Positions 27,408-36,611 of a stretch of 64,000 nucleotides of DNA are shown piece after piece. The stretch covers positions 1,736,001 to 1,800,000 of the forward strand of contig NC_014831.1 of assembly GCF_000184705.1 (NCBI RefSeq), read 5' to 3'. The first letter of the stretch is position 1; each line of letters starts with the position of its first letter. This DNA is from Thermaerobacter marianensis DSM 12885 (GTDB taxonomy: Bacteria; Bacillota; Sulfobacillia; Thermaerobacterales; Thermaerobacteraceae). Both the position numbers and the translations under genes were made by a program. The notes under the pieces are model-generated. The model ran no database searches. It worked only from the letters and a program-made list of their open reading frames with translations, and was not told where the DNA came from.

Positions 27408-28235
27408 TCACTTCTTCACAAAGGCCACCACGCGGCAGAAGGCCGCCTCGCCGCCCTCGAACTTCCACGGGAAGCAGCCGATCCAGACCCGCTGGTTCAG
27501 CACCCGGTCGATGTCCCCGCCCACGTTCTCCACGTGGACCAGGTCGTGGGGGAACAGGAAGTTGTGCATCAGCTGGAACTCGTGGTCGGGGAAGATCTCG
27601 TCCAGCGGCCGGCCCAGCTTGCGCTCCGCCTCCCGGGCCAGGTCGGGGCGCAGCTTGCGGATCACCGTGTTCATCGGGTGGTCGGCCGAGCCGGCGTCGA
27701 CGCCGATCCAGCGCAGCTCCATGGACAGCGCCCACTCGGCGAACTCCCGCGTCGGGCCCGGATGCTTGCAGAAGTAGCGTTCCTCGTCGGGCCGGTCACC
27801 GTGGTTGTAGAAGTGGTGGTAGCCGGTGTGGATGATCAGGATGTCCCCCTTGCGCACTTCCACCTTGCGGGTGATGTGCTCCGGGGTATAGATGTCGTAA
27901 TCGCCCACCTCGTCGCTGATGTCGACCACCACCCCCGGGCCGAAGAGGCGGTCCAGGGGAAGGCTGGCAATGTCCTTGCCCCCCGTGATGAAGTGGATGG
28001 GCGCATCCAGGTGGGTCCCCACGTGCAGGGTGGTCTCGATCTTCTGCCCGCCCACCCGGTCGAAGGCGGGCCGCTTGATCCACTTGACCACCGGGCCGTC
28101 GTAGCCGGCAAAGGCCGGTGTGTGGACGCTCCAGGGGTGGGAGAGGTCGATCAGCTCGACGTGGCTCAGGTCCACGGGCTCGACGGGCGGGAAGCCCGGG
28201 AAGCCGGCAGACTCGCGCGGCGGGTTCGCGGTCAT
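27408..28235 (-). CDS. Cyclase-family (kynurenine formamidase-like) metal hydrolase
   Basis: 275 residues. The metal site motif HVGTHLDAPIHF (HxGTHxDxPxH) at about residues 70-82 places it in the cyclase/kynurenine formamidase/isatin hydrolase family of Mn- or Zn-dependent amide hydrolases. IDLSHPWSVHTPAFAGYDG, DILIIHTGYHHFYNHGD and HNFLFPHDLVHVENVGGD are further family landmarks. No tryptophan-degradation genes are near. The context of nucleobase genes, and the known opening of a lactam by isatin hydrolase, suggest it opens a cyclic amide. Start ATG 28235 behind GGGAGGC. Confidence 0.88.
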   Translation of the reverse strand: MTANPPRESAGFPGFPPVEPVDLSHVELIDLSHPWSVHTPAFAGYDGPVVKWIKRPAFDRVGGQKIETTLHVGTHLDAPIHFITGGKDIASLPLDRLFGPGVVVDISDEVGDYDIYTPEHITRKVEVRKGDILIIHTGYHHFYNHGDRPDEERYFCKHPGPTREFAEWALSMELRWIGVDAGSADHPMNTVIRKLRPDLAREAERKLGRPLDEIFPDHEFQLMHNFLFPHDLVHVENVGGDIDRVLNQRVWIGCFPWKFEGGEAAFCRVVAFVKK

Positions 28236-28549
28236 GGGATTGCCTCCCTTGCTCTGGCGGTCGATGACGGTGTCGCAGCGGCGCGCCTCGTGGCCAGGAC
28301 GTGCCGCCTTGCGAGGGCATGCCGTGTCTCCACGGCGTGCCGTGCCAGCGACTCGACGGCGTGCGTTGCACCGGCTCGACGACGTGCCTGTCCGCCAGGC
28401 CGTGCCTCGGCATGGCGGGTTTGTCGGCTTGGGTTTTACACGGAAGGCGTTTAGGATTCACCGAGGGGCTTCCCTTTGTGGCAGGTTCACAAGGGGTGTA
28501 GCATGTTCTTGTGCATCGTCACCCGGGACGAACCCGCCGCCCGGCCCTC
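28236..28549. other. 314-bp gap between allH and the cyclase gene
   Basis: No supported gene. It contains a patch of imperfect GTGCC/GGCATG-rich repeats (about 28300-28420) and a group of inverted TTGTG/CACAA elements (28476-28513) that could mark a separate promoter for the cyclase-arcC pair. Confidence 0.5.
28476..28513. promoter_or_regulatory. Inverted TTGTG/CACAA repeats
   Basis: TTGTG-N7-CACAA at 28476-28492, and CACAAG...CTTGTG at 28488-28513, sharing the middle element. The patch is AT-rich compared with its surroundings and lies upstream of the cyclase-arcC genes. Candidate operator; the binding protein is unknown. Confidence 0.35.
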
Positions 28550-29749
28550 TTACCGGTCGCCCGCGTCAAGGAGAGCGGCCATCCATAATCCCCACGCCAG
28601 GTCGATCCCCGATGAGTGGCCGGTGCGAAAGACCCGGCGGGCGGCGACCGGCACCGCCGCCGCGTCTCCCGCCCACAGGGCCGCCAGCAGGCTGGCCGCA
28701 GGCTCGGGCAGTTCCCCATCGAGGGCGGCGTCCAGCAAGGCCCTGCTGACGGGTCCGGTGCGGCGGCGGGCTTCCCCGCGAAGGGTCCGACGCCACGTCC
28801 CAAACCCTAAGGGCCAGCCGGTAGGTGCAGGCTCGCCGGACCGCCTCGCCGCCCTGGGGGACCGGCCGGCCCCCGTTTCCACGGAGCTGTGCGCGCGTCG
28901 GACCGGCCCGGGGACGGCTTCCCTCAGCCAGGCGGGTGGTTCGCCACCGGCCACCGGGTCCCTCCCCGCCCCCACCGGCGGCGGCAAAGCCTCCGCAGCC
29001 CGCCAGGCGCCGTAGGCAGCCCAGCCGGCCAGCCAGTCGTCGCCCGAAGGGGTCAGTCCCGGGCCAGCCCCCAGAAGGCGGACGGCGGCTTCCGCAGCGC
29101 CGGCCCAGTCCCCTGCGGCCGCCGCCCGCTGCACGGTGCCCACATCCCGTTCCCATGGCCTCCAGCCGGGCCGCGGTGCGACGGCCAGCAGGTGCCCCAG
29201 CACGGACGCCGCCCGGCGACGGCTTGCAGCCGGCCCCCGGCCCGGCCGTGGCGGGCGCCAGCGACGCCAGGTCGCCGGGGGCGGGACCTCCACGGCGCCC
29301 GGCCCTTCGCCCAGGAAGCCCCCCGCATCGGTCCACCTGGCGGGATCACCGACGGATAGCCGCCATCCCTCCTCACCGCGCGGGCTGGCCGGGCCCCCGG
29401 CACCGTAGTGGGGCACCGCCCCAGCCCAGGCTGCCGCCCCGCCCACCGGGCGCCCCCCCTGCGGCGGCACCAGGGGCGCCAGACCCGCTTCCAGCGGAGC
29501 CGGTACCGGGACGCCGGACGCCTGGTGGCCGGTTCGTCCCGAAGAACCGGCGGGCAGGCGCAAGTGCCATGGGCCCGGCGGCCACCGCCCCCCTCCCACG
29601 GCGACCACCACCTCCAGCCCGCCTCCCGGCGTCCCCTGCGCCGGTTCCACGCAACCTTGGACGTAAACGCCCCACCGGTGCACCACCACCACGCGCCCCG
29701 TAAAACTTGAGGGCACCCGGGTCCCGGCTTCGGGCAAGCCGCCGTCCAC
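28550..29749 (-). CDS. allH: DUF2877 protein, AllH-like oxamic transcarbamylase subunit
   Basis: 399 residues, GTG start. The C-terminal half carries the DUF2877 signatures LLGAGPGLTPSGDDWLAGW and RTGHSSGIDLAWGLWMAALL. In E. coli the three genes allF, allG and allH (formerly fdrA, ylbE, ylbF) encode the oxamic transcarbamylase that splits oxalurate with phosphate into oxamate and carbamoyl phosphate. This is the AllH-type part; AllF and AllG are encoded on the opposite strand 2-5 kb away. The N-terminal 150 residues are Gly/Pro/Arg-rich and weakly conserved. It sits 100 bp downstream of the permease gene. Confidence 0.82.
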   Translation of the reverse strand: MDGGLPEAGTRVPSSFTGRVVVVHRWGVYVQGCVEPAQGTPGGGLEVVVAVGGGRWPPGPWHLRLPAGSSGRTGHQASGVPVPAPLEAGLAPLVPPQGGRPVGGAAAWAGAVPHYGAGGPASPRGEEGWRLSVGDPARWTDAGGFLGEGPGAVEVPPPATWRRWRPPRPGRGPAASRRRAASVLGHLLAVAPRPGWRPWERDVGTVQRAAAAGDWAGAAEAAVRLLGAGPGLTPSGDDWLAGWAAYGAWRAAEALPPPVGAGRDPVAGGEPPAWLREAVPGPVRRAHSSVETGAGRSPRAARRSGEPAPTGWPLGFGTWRRTLRGEARRRTGPVSRALLDAALDGELPEPAASLLAALWAGDAAAVPVAARRVFRTGHSSGIDLAWGLWMAALLDAGDR

Positions 29750-29849
29750 CGTCCGAGCACCCCCTCTGCGCCGGTCTACGCAGTCGGTCTACGCAACCCG
29801 TGGTCTTCGCTAACGGGCCCGCGGCACCCCGCCGGGCGGCGAAGGCAGG

Positions 29850-31202
29850 TCAGTCGTCGCCTCCCGCCGGCGCCGGCGCCGGGCCCGACGGCACGCCCTG
29901 TTCCCGGTCCGCCGCACGGTTCCGGTCGAAAGCCAGGAAGACCAGGTTCAGCAGGATCCCCGCCACGGCGGCGGTGGCGATGGCGGGCAGGTGCAGCCCC
30001 CAGATGGGGATGTTGCCGCCCTCGAAGGCATTGCCGCCCAGCCCGATCACCAGGATCACGGCACCAATGGCGAGCTGGCGCGGGTCGAACAGGTTCACCC
30101 GCTCGGACATCATCAGCGCGATGCCCTGCATGCCGATGACGCCGAACAGGTAGATGGCCAGGCCTCCGGTGACGAACTCGGGGATGGTGCCGACCAGGGC
30201 CGAGAGCTTGCTGAAGAACCCAAGGATCATGGCGATCACGCCGGCCGCCACCAGCACCGCCGTCGAATAGTTGCGGGTGATGGCCATCAAGCTGTTGTTC
30301 TCGCCGTAGTTCGTCCCCGAAGACGCCCCCAGCAGGCCGTGCACCATGTCCGCCAGGCCGTCCAGGATCAGGTTCAGGCCGATCAATTCCTTGATCCGGA
30401 GGGGCGGCCGCTTCATCTCCTCCGCCAGCCGGTCGATGTAAAGGCTGATCTGGTAGAGGTGGGCGGTACTCTCGGGGATGGTCGCGATGGCGATGGGCGC
30501 GATGGCCAGCACCGCCTGCCACGCCCCCGGCGCCGTGAAGGCCGGCAGCTGGAACTTGGGGATCGCGAACCACGGCGCCTCCCTCACCGGCGCGAAGTTG
30601 ACGTGGCCCGTCGCCGCCGCGATCAGGTAGCCGCAGGTCGCGCCCAGCAGGACCGGCAGCATCCCCAAGAGCCCCCGTCCCTGCAGGTACACCGAGAAGA
30701 GGATGGTGAGCAGCAGGGTGATCAGGGCGATGCTCCAGTTCTTGGCCGCCATGTCCATGGCCGCCTTGGCCAGGGCGATGCCGATGACGATGGCCACGGA
30801 TCCGGTCACCGCCGGCGGCAGGACCCGGTCGAGCCGCGCCTTGCCGGCCCGCTGGATCAGCCACCCGCAGATGGCGTTGAGCACGCCCGTGGCCACCACG
30901 CCCACCTGGGCGACCTGCAGCCCGCCCCAGCTGGCGCTGGCCACAGCCTTCACCGGCGCGATGTAGGCGAAGCTGCCGCCGTAATAGAGGGGGATCCGCC
31001 CGCCGGAGCCCAGGACCGCCACGATGGTGGCCAGGCCCGAGGCGAACAGCGTCACCCCCACGTCGAACCCCGTCAGGATCGCCACCAGGACGGTGGCCGG
31101 GAACATGGTCAGCACGTGCTGGAAGCCCAGGCTGACCAGGGCTCCGAAGGGCGGCCGGTCCTGGGGCAGGTACCCGATGATCCGGTCCCGCTCTGCCGCC
31201 AT
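29850..31202 (-). CDS. NCS2-family nucleobase permease, uracil (UraA) type
   Basis: 450 residues, about 14 hydrophobic segments. Motifs follow UraA: FQHVLTMFPATVLVAILTGFDVGVTLFASG, PLYYGGSFAYIAPV, IPESTAHLYQI (Glu and His four apart, like Glu241/His245 of UraA) and GTNYGENNSLMAITRNYS (Glu like Glu290 in the YGEN motif). Purine-specific members such as XanQ have Gln in that place, so a pyrimidine is the better guess. ATG 31202 behind GGGGGGCG. First gene of the minus-strand group permease-allH-cyclase-arcC and divergent from allF. Confidence 0.92.
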   Translation of the reverse strand: MAAERDRIIGYLPQDRPPFGALVSLGFQHVLTMFPATVLVAILTGFDVGVTLFASGLATIVAVLGSGGRIPLYYGGSFAYIAPVKAVASASWGGLQVAQVGVVATGVLNAICGWLIQRAGKARLDRVLPPAVTGSVAIVIGIALAKAAMDMAAKNWSIALITLLLTILFSVYLQGRGLLGMLPVLLGATCGYLIAAATGHVNFAPVREAPWFAIPKFQLPAFTAPGAWQAVLAIAPIAIATIPESTAHLYQISLYIDRLAEEMKRPPLRIKELIGLNLILDGLADMVHGLLGASSGTNYGENNSLMAITRNYSTAVLVAAGVIAMILGFFSKLSALVGTIPEFVTGGLAIYLFGVIGMQGIALMMSERVNLFDPRQLAIGAVILVIGLGGNAFEGGNIPIWGLHLPAIATAAVAGILLNLVFLAFDRNRAADREQGVPSGPAPAPAGGDD

Positions 31203-31553
31203 AGCGCAACGCCCCCCTGGGCGGAGTGGAGCGCCGCCCCACCCCTTAATGTGGAAGAACCCGCCGTACCCCACCCGGCGCGGGCGGGTGGGCCACAGCC
31301 CGCGTCCGGGCCGGCCGCCGGCACCGCCGGCGCCACCCGAGCCCGGACGCCGTCACCACCAGAGCCGCACCCGATGGCGGGGCGGCGGGGAGGCCGCACA
31401 CACCTTCCGCGCCATTCGCGATACGCCGTGCACTTCCTTCCGGGTTGCCGGGTGCTACCGGGCCGTCCCCGGCTGCCATCGACCAACCGGGCCGGAAGCT
31501 TTCGCGGGTCGCACCCTTGGTGCCAAGCCTTCGCCCGGCCCACGAGGCCGCCT

Positions 31554-31573
31554 TTGTTGAAGACCCCCAACAA
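31554..31573. promoter_or_regulatory. TTGTTG-N8-CAACAA palindrome upstream of allF
   Basis: Perfect 6-bp arms spaced by 8. A near-identical element with the same spacing (CTGTTG-N8-CAACAA) lies upstream of coxM at 59441-59460. Candidate operator. Confidence 0.45.
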
Positions 31574-31624
31574 GTTACCAGACACTTTATGCGATTTTCA
31601 CCAAAGAGCCCGCACCCTCCAAGG

Positions 31625-31638
31625 GGAAAGGGCTTTCC
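31625..31638. promoter_or_regulatory. GGAAAGGGCTTTCC palindrome upstream of allF
   Basis: Six-bp arms with a GG centre, about 50 bp before the allF start. The 12-mer GGAAAGGGCTTT recurs at 42463-42474 in the control region of the PucR-type regulator. Candidate site for that regulator. Confidence 0.4.
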
Positions 31639-31688
31639 ACGGCGGCCTGGATGGAAGCGCGGTCAAGGCCGCCGTAGGAGGCGCGACC

Positions 31689-33716
31689 ATGACCACCCCG
31701 GACGCGGCCGGCGTCATCCGCACCCTGGTGCGGCCCGGCGCCTACTATGACTCCATCACCCTCATGCAGTTGCAGCGGCACCTGCGCCAGCTGCCCGGCG
31801 TGGACGAAGCCGGCGCCGTCATGGCCACCGATGCCAACAAGGAGCTGCTGGCCATGGCCGGCCTTCTGGGGGCCGAGGCCGCGGCCGCCGGCCCCGGCGA
31901 CCTGGTGGTGGCCGTGCGGGGCCCCGATCCCCGGCAGCTGGACCAGGCCTTGGCCCAAGCGGAGGGCCTCCTCCAGCGCCGGTCGGGCCCCCTGGTCCCG
32001 CAATCCGGTGCCGGGTACGGCGCCGGTTCCGGCCCCGGAGGGGGACCCGCTGCCCGCCAGCGCACCCTCTCCCAGGCGGTGGCCGCCCTGCCCGGGGCCA
32101 ACCTGGCCCTGATTTCCGTCCCGGGCCGTTTCGCCCGCTGGGTGGCGGAGGAGGCCCTGGACCTGGGCCTGCACGTGTTCTGCTTTTCCGACAACGTGCC
32201 CCTGGCCGACGAGGCCGCCCTGAAGACCCGCGCCGCCTCCCGGGGGCTGCTGTTCATGGGGCCCGACTGCGGCACCGCCGTGGTGGCGGGCACGGGGCTC
32301 GGGTTTGCCAACGCGGTGCGGCCGGGACCCGTGAGCATCGTGGCGGCGTCGGGTACCGGCCTGCAGGAGGTGGCCTGCCAGCTGGACCGCCTGGGCACCG
32401 GCGTGCGCCACGCCATCGGCACCGGCGGCCGCGACCTGCACGACGAGGTCGGCGGCGCCACCTTCCTGGCGGCCATCGCGGCCCTCGCCCGGGACCCCGG
32501 CACCCGGGTCATCGTGGCCCTGTCCAAGCCGCCGGCCCCGGCCGTCCGCCAGCGGGTGGCGAAGGCGCTGGCCGCCAGCGGCAAGCCGTTCGTGTTCCAC
32601 ACCCTGGGGGACGAACACCAGCCCTGCCCCACCCTGGCCGCCACGGCCCGGGCGGCGGCCCTCCTGGCCCGGCAGGTGACGCCCGAGGCGCAGGCGGGCG
32701 GGGGCGGCAAGCCCGCCCCCGGCGCCGCGGATCGGGAGGCGGTGCCCCCCGCCGGCGGGCCCACGGGGGCGCCCGAGGGCGACCTGGAACCCCACCCGGC
32801 GTCCCGCCGCCAGCGGGAGGTGCAGCTGCAGGCCGAGGGCCTGCTGGCCCGGGCGCGGCAGCTGGCGGCGGCCCTGGGCAGCGGCCAGACCTGGGTCCGG
32901 GGCCTGTACGGCGGCGGCACCCTGTGCTACGAGGGGCAGTTGCTGGTCCACCACCTGGCGGGTCCGGTGGCCTCCAACGCCCCCTTGCCCGGGATGGCGG
33001 CGTACCGGGCGGGGGACCCCCTGCCCCCCGCCCACTTGCTGCTGGACCTGGGGGCCGACGAGTTCACCGCCGGCCGTCTCCACCCCATGCTGGACGCCGA
33101 AACGCGGCTGCGCTACCTGGCCACCGCCGCCCGGGACCCGAAGGTTGCCGTGGTGCTAATGGACGTGGCGCTGGGGTACGGCGCCCACCCCGACCCCGCG
33201 GCCGAACTGGCGCCGGCCATCGTGGCCGCCCGGGCTGCCGCGGCCGCCGAAGGTCGTCACCTGGTGGTGGTGGCGGCCCTGTGCGGAACCGAAGCGGACC
33301 CCCAGGGACTGGACCGCCAGGCCCGCAGGTTGGAGGCGGCGGGGGCCGTGGTGCTGCCTTCCCACGCCGAAGCGGCGCTGCTGGCCGGTGCCGTGGCCGC
33401 CCTGGCAGCCGGCCGTCCGGTGGAACCTGCCGCCCTGAGTCGCTGGCTCCTCCCCCGCCCGGTGGAGGACCGGGACGGTGACGGGGGCGGGGGCGGGACC
33501 GTCACCGGTGCCGTCTCCGACGATCGTCCGGCCACCGGGCCCGGCGATCCCATCGACCGGCTGCTGGCTGGCGGCGTGGTGGCCGTCAACGTCGGCGTGC
33601 CCATGTTCGCCGAGAGCCTGACGGCCCAGGGAGTGCCGGTGGTGCACGTGGACTGGCGCCCGCCGGCGGGGGGCAACCCGCGGGTGCTGGAAGCCCTGCG
33701 GCGCCTCCGCGGCTAA
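31689..33716 (+). CDS. allF: FdrA/AllF-like acyl-CoA-synthetase-related transcarbamylase subunit
   Basis: 675 residues, ATG behind GTAGGAGGC. Related to the succinyl-CoA synthetase alpha/ligase fold without the classical active His loop: RPGAYYDSITLMQLQRHL at the N-terminus, KTRAASRGLLFMGPDCGTAV and SIVAASGTGLQEVACQLDRLGTGVRHAIGTGGRDLHDEVGG as in FdrA, and a second CoA-ligase-like half (LLDLGADEFTAGRLHPMLD, VVLMDVALGYGAHPDPA). E. coli FdrA/AllF has about 555 residues; the extra length is low-complexity linkers near 110-135 and 335-375 plus a C-terminal segment. Forms an operon with allG (84 bp gap). Confidence 0.9.
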   Translation: MTTPDAAGVIRTLVRPGAYYDSITLMQLQRHLRQLPGVDEAGAVMATDANKELLAMAGLLGAEAAAAGPGDLVVAVRGPDPRQLDQALAQAEGLLQRRSGPLVPQSGAGYGAGSGPGGGPAARQRTLSQAVAALPGANLALISVPGRFARWVAEEALDLGLHVFCFSDNVPLADEAALKTRAASRGLLFMGPDCGTAVVAGTGLGFANAVRPGPVSIVAASGTGLQEVACQLDRLGTGVRHAIGTGGRDLHDEVGGATFLAAIAALARDPGTRVIVALSKPPAPAVRQRVAKALAASGKPFVFHTLGDEHQPCPTLAATARAAALLARQVTPEAQAGGGGKPAPGAADREAVPPAGGPTGAPEGDLEPHPASRRQREVQLQAEGLLARARQLAAALGSGQTWVRGLYGGGTLCYEGQLLVHHLAGPVASNAPLPGMAAYRAGDPLPPAHLLLDLGADEFTAGRLHPMLDAETRLRYLATAARDPKVAVVLMDVALGYGAHPDPAAELAPAIVAARAAAAAEGRHLVVVAALCGTEADPQGLDRQARRLEAAGAVVLPSHAEAALLAGAVAALAAGRPVEPAALSRWLLPRPVEDRDGDGGGGGTVTGAVSDDRPATGPGDPIDRLLAGGVVAVNVGVPMFAESLTAQGVPVVHVDWRPPAGGNPRVLEALRRLRG

Positions 33717-33800
33717 GGCCCGGCGGTCGCGTTCTGGCGGTCGCCTCGCGCCGGCCGCATCCCCCGGCGGTCGCCTTCGAACTTCAGGAAGGTGAGCAGG

Positions 33801-35087
33801 ATGGTCAGCGTCGATCAGGCCAACGCCGAAGCCCTCCGCCGCATCCTGGCCGCCCGGCCGGTGCTGGTGGGCGTCGCGCCGGCTGCGGAGGTGATCCCGG
33901 GCCTGGAGGAGGGGGTCATCCTTCATGCCGGCCCGCCCATCACCTGGGACCGCATGTCGGGGCCCCTGCGGGGGGCGGTGATCGGGGGCATCCGGTTTGA
34001 GGGCTGGGCCCGGACCGAGGCGGAAGCCGTGGCCCTGGTGGAAAAGGGGCAGATCCGTTTCGATTCCTGCCACCACCACCAGGCGGTGGGCCCCATGGCC
34101 GGGGTCACCACACCCTCCATGCCGGTGTACGTGGTGGAGAACCGCGCCTTCGGCAACCGGGCGTTCTGCAACCTGAACGAGGGGCTGGGCAAGGTCCTGC
34201 GCTACGGGGCGTACAGCGAGGAGGTCCTCCGGCGCCTGGCCTGGATGCGGGACGTGCTGGGCCCTGCCCTGGCCGCCGCCTTGGAACGGATGCCCGACGG
34301 GCTCGACCTCAAGCACCTCATCGCCCAGGCCCTTCACATGGGGGACGAGGGCCACAACCGCAACAAGGCGGGGTCGGCCCTGCTGCTGCGGGCCCTGGCG
34401 CCGGCCCTGACCCGCACGGGCCTGACCGGGCAGCCCGGCTATGGTCAACGGGTGGCGGAGGTCTTGGACTTCCTGGCGACCAACGAGATGACAGCCCTGA
34501 ACGTGGTGATGGCCGCCTGCAAGGCGACCATGGACCCCGCCCACGGTATCCCCGGCAGCTCCGTCGTCACGGCCATGGCCCGCAACGGGACGGACTTCGG
34601 CATCCGGGTCAGCGGCCTGGGGGACCGGTGGTTCACCGCCCCCTCCCGCGTGCCCCAGGGCCTGTACTTCCCTGGCTTCAAGGCCGAGGACGCCAACCCC
34701 GACATCGGCGACAGCACCATCACCGAGACCGCCGGCCTGGGCGGCTTCGCCATGGCCGCGGCCCCGGCCATCGTCCAGTTCGTCGGCGGCAGCCCCCGCG
34801 ACGCCCTGCAGGCGACCCTGGACATGTACGCCATCACCGTTGGGGAAAACCCCGCCTTCGGGATCCCGGTACTGGACTTCCGGGGCACCCCGACCGGCAT
34901 CGACATCCGCAAAGTAGTGGAAACGGGCCTGCTGCCCCGCGTCAACACCGGCATCGCCCACAAGGACGCCGGCATCGGCCAGATCGGCGCCGGGCTGGTG
35001 GAACCGCCCATGGAGTGTTTCGAGGAGGCCATCGTGGCACTCGCCGAAGCGGTCGGCCCTGCCGGACAAGACACCACGACAACTTGA
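33801..35087 (+). CDS. allG: DUF1116 protein, AllG (YlbE)-like transcarbamylase subunit
   Basis: 428 residues. DUF1116 landmarks: ITWDRMSGPLRGAVIGGI, FDSCHHHQAVGPMAGVTTPSMPVYVVEN, NLNEGLGKVLRYG, ALHMGDEGHNRNKAGSALLLR, VVMAACKATMDPAHGI, NTGIAHKDAGIGQIGAG. ATG 33801 with GGAAGGTGA at good spacing; a GTG three codons earlier is possible. Directly downstream of allF. Together with AllF and AllH it should form the transcarbamylase. Confidence 0.92.
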   Translation: MVSVDQANAEALRRILAARPVLVGVAPAAEVIPGLEEGVILHAGPPITWDRMSGPLRGAVIGGIRFEGWARTEAEAVALVEKGQIRFDSCHHHQAVGPMAGVTTPSMPVYVVENRAFGNRAFCNLNEGLGKVLRYGAYSEEVLRRLAWMRDVLGPALAAALERMPDGLDLKHLIAQALHMGDEGHNRNKAGSALLLRALAPALTRTGLTGQPGYGQRVAEVLDFLATNEMTALNVVMAACKATMDPAHGIPGSSVVTAMARNGTDFGIRVSGLGDRWFTAPSRVPQGLYFPGFKAEDANPDIGDSTITETAGLGGFAMAAAPAIVQFVGGSPRDALQATLDMYAITVGENPAFGIPVLDFRGTPTGIDIRKVVETGLLPRVNTGIAHKDAGIGQIGAGLVEPPMECFEEAIVALAEAVGPAGQDTTTT

Positions 35088-35143
35088 CATGACACAGGTG
35101 TAGGTGACCCGCACCGCGCCCCAGCAGGACGGGAGCCGTGCCA

Positions 35144-35180
35144 GCGGGATGCGCCGGGGTCGTCCCCTTGCGCATCCCGC
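35144..35180 (+). terminator. Terminator-like hairpin after allG
   Basis: 11-bp perfect stem (GCGGGATGCGC at 35144-35154, complement at 35170-35180) with an inner GGGG/CCCC pairing, followed by CGTCCTTTATC. Lies between convergent allG and codB, at the edge of the lower-GC island. Confidence 0.65.
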
Positions 35181-35211
35181 CGTCCTTTATCTCGTGGACC
35201 TTCCCTTGGTG

Positions 35212-36573
35212 TCACGCTGGTTCCGGCGGTATGGGCTCCTCGGCAATCCGATGGTCCTGTGCACGCCCCAAACCCAAGAAAACGGCCCGCAACGCAGGCA
35301 CCGCCAGCGCAGCAATCACGATGCCCACCAGGGGAGGCACCAGAATACCGGCACTGCTGCTCCACTGGGCTGCCTCCGTCCCAAGCAGATAGGCCAGAAC
35401 GGCGTCCCAGCGAACTGCCCGGAATTGGACGCGGTCAAGACTGGGCAGTTGCTGCCTCCACACGAAGAAGTAGTCTCCTATGATCGCCCCACCCAACGGT
35501 GGGATCAGCACACCGAGTGCAACAAGCCATGGGATAAGGGCCTGATCGATACCTGCAACAGCCAACAGTGTGCCAATCGCCACTCCGGCCACAACGAAAG
35601 GCTTCTTATTCGGCACATTGAAGAATTCGGCACCTGCTACCCCGAACGCGTATGCGGCGTTATCATTCGTCGTCCACAGATTGAGAACAAGGAAAATCAC
35701 ACCCCACACGATGAGTCCCATTTCGTACAAAATGTTGACGAAGTCTCCCTGAGAGTCTGGGTAAGCCGTGCTTCCCACGGCACCAAAGAACAACATCGCG
35801 CCGTTCCCAAAAAGGAAGGCGATCACCGCCGCCCAAAACGCAATACCGGAAGTACGGGCAAAACGCGTCCAGTTCGGTGCTTGCGTACCCCCGCTGGCGA
35901 AGGTGCCGACGATTACCGTAATCGCTGCAGCCAACGACATTGAGTTTTGAGGTTGCATGGCAAGCAGTCCGGTCCACCCTCCTACTTCGGCGACGGCACG
36001 GAGAGTGACCCATACTGCCATGATGAGCAGGAGGGGAACCGATACGGCACTAAGAAGCTCCATACCCTTGTAACCGTAATAGGCTGTGATTCCCATCAGC
36101 ACCCCTGCAAGGATCACCAGCATCTTCGTGACGACAATCGACTCGGCACCCAAGGCCACCGCAACCAGCGACCCCATGACACCCGCTGTCACACCATACC
36201 AACCCACCTGGGTGCCTCCTAGAAGCAGGTCCGCCCATTTCGCCCCATAGTGGCCCAGCGTATAGCGACTCATCAGCACCGTGGTGAGGCCGGTACGCGC
36301 CCCGATCACACTGAGCACCCCAACGTATCCTGCGAGAAGAAGGCTGCCAAAGATAATGATCTGCAGAAGTTCTGCGAAGGGGAAGGCAGTGGCCAAGCGT
36401 GCTCCGGCCAGCATGGTTGGTGTAAAGAAGGTGAATCCAAGAAGAATGATGCTCACGGACCATAGACCTTGCCGTGCCGTTGCAGGAACGTGAGTGAGCG
36501 GGAAATCGGGGTCCACACGACCCTTGCTGCTTCCCCCGTCTTGCATCACACCCGTTCCACGGTTCATACCCAC
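35212..36573 (-). CDS. codB: Cytosine permease (NCS1 family)
   Basis: 453 residues with about 12 membrane segments; reads like CodB: PLTHVPATARQGLWSVSIILLGFTFFTPTMLAGARL, GGTQVGWYGVTAGVMG, GTFASGGTQAPNWTRFARTSGIAFWAAVIAF, LWTTNDNAAYAFGVAGAEFF, LPSLDRVQFRAVRWDAVLAYLLGT. GTG 36573 or ATG 36567, both behind GGGGAGAGGGG. Base composition is about 55% GC with abundant A/T-ending codons, against roughly 72% around it, which indicates recent acquisition together with codA. Confidence 0.94.
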   Translation of the reverse strand: MGMNRGTGVMQDGGSSKGRVDPDFPLTHVPATARQGLWSVSIILLGFTFFTPTMLAGARLATAFPFAELLQIIIFGSLLLAGYVGVLSVIGARTGLTTVLMSRYTLGHYGAKWADLLLGGTQVGWYGVTAGVMGSLVAVALGAESIVVTKMLVILAGVLMGITAYYGYKGMELLSAVSVPLLLIMAVWVTLRAVAEVGGWTGLLAMQPQNSMSLAAAITVIVGTFASGGTQAPNWTRFARTSGIAFWAAVIAFLFGNGAMLFFGAVGSTAYPDSQGDFVNILYEMGLIVWGVIFLVLNLWTTNDNAAYAFGVAGAEFFNVPNKKPFVVAGVAIGTLLAVAGIDQALIPWLVALGVLIPPLGGAIIGDYFFVWRQQLPSLDRVQFRAVRWDAVLAYLLGTEAAQWSSSAGILVPPLVGIVIAALAVPALRAVFLGLGRAQDHRIAEEPIPPEPA

Positions 36574-36611
36574 GCACCCCTCTCCCCAGTCAGGGATGAT
36601 CGATCCAACTG

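Larger units (their letters stand above)
31203..31688. other. 486-bp divergent control region between the permease and allF
   Basis: No supported gene. Contains two palindromes near allF: TTGTTG-N8-CAACAA (31554-31573) and GGAAAG-GG-CTTTCC (31625-31638), in the AT-richer stretch 31550-31640 where the allF promoter should lie. Confidence 0.6.

Noticed and set aside
28301-28501. Small Cys-containing frame with repeats of MPC/GVPC type
   Set aside because: It arises from imperfect GTGCC-rich DNA repeats, has no ribosome site, and lies in the control region of the cyclase gene.
29991-31688. In-frame upstream extension of allF by over 560 codons
   Set aside because: It runs antisense through the permease gene, has shadow-like composition, and the ATG at 31689 has a strong ribosome site and matches the FdrA N-terminus.
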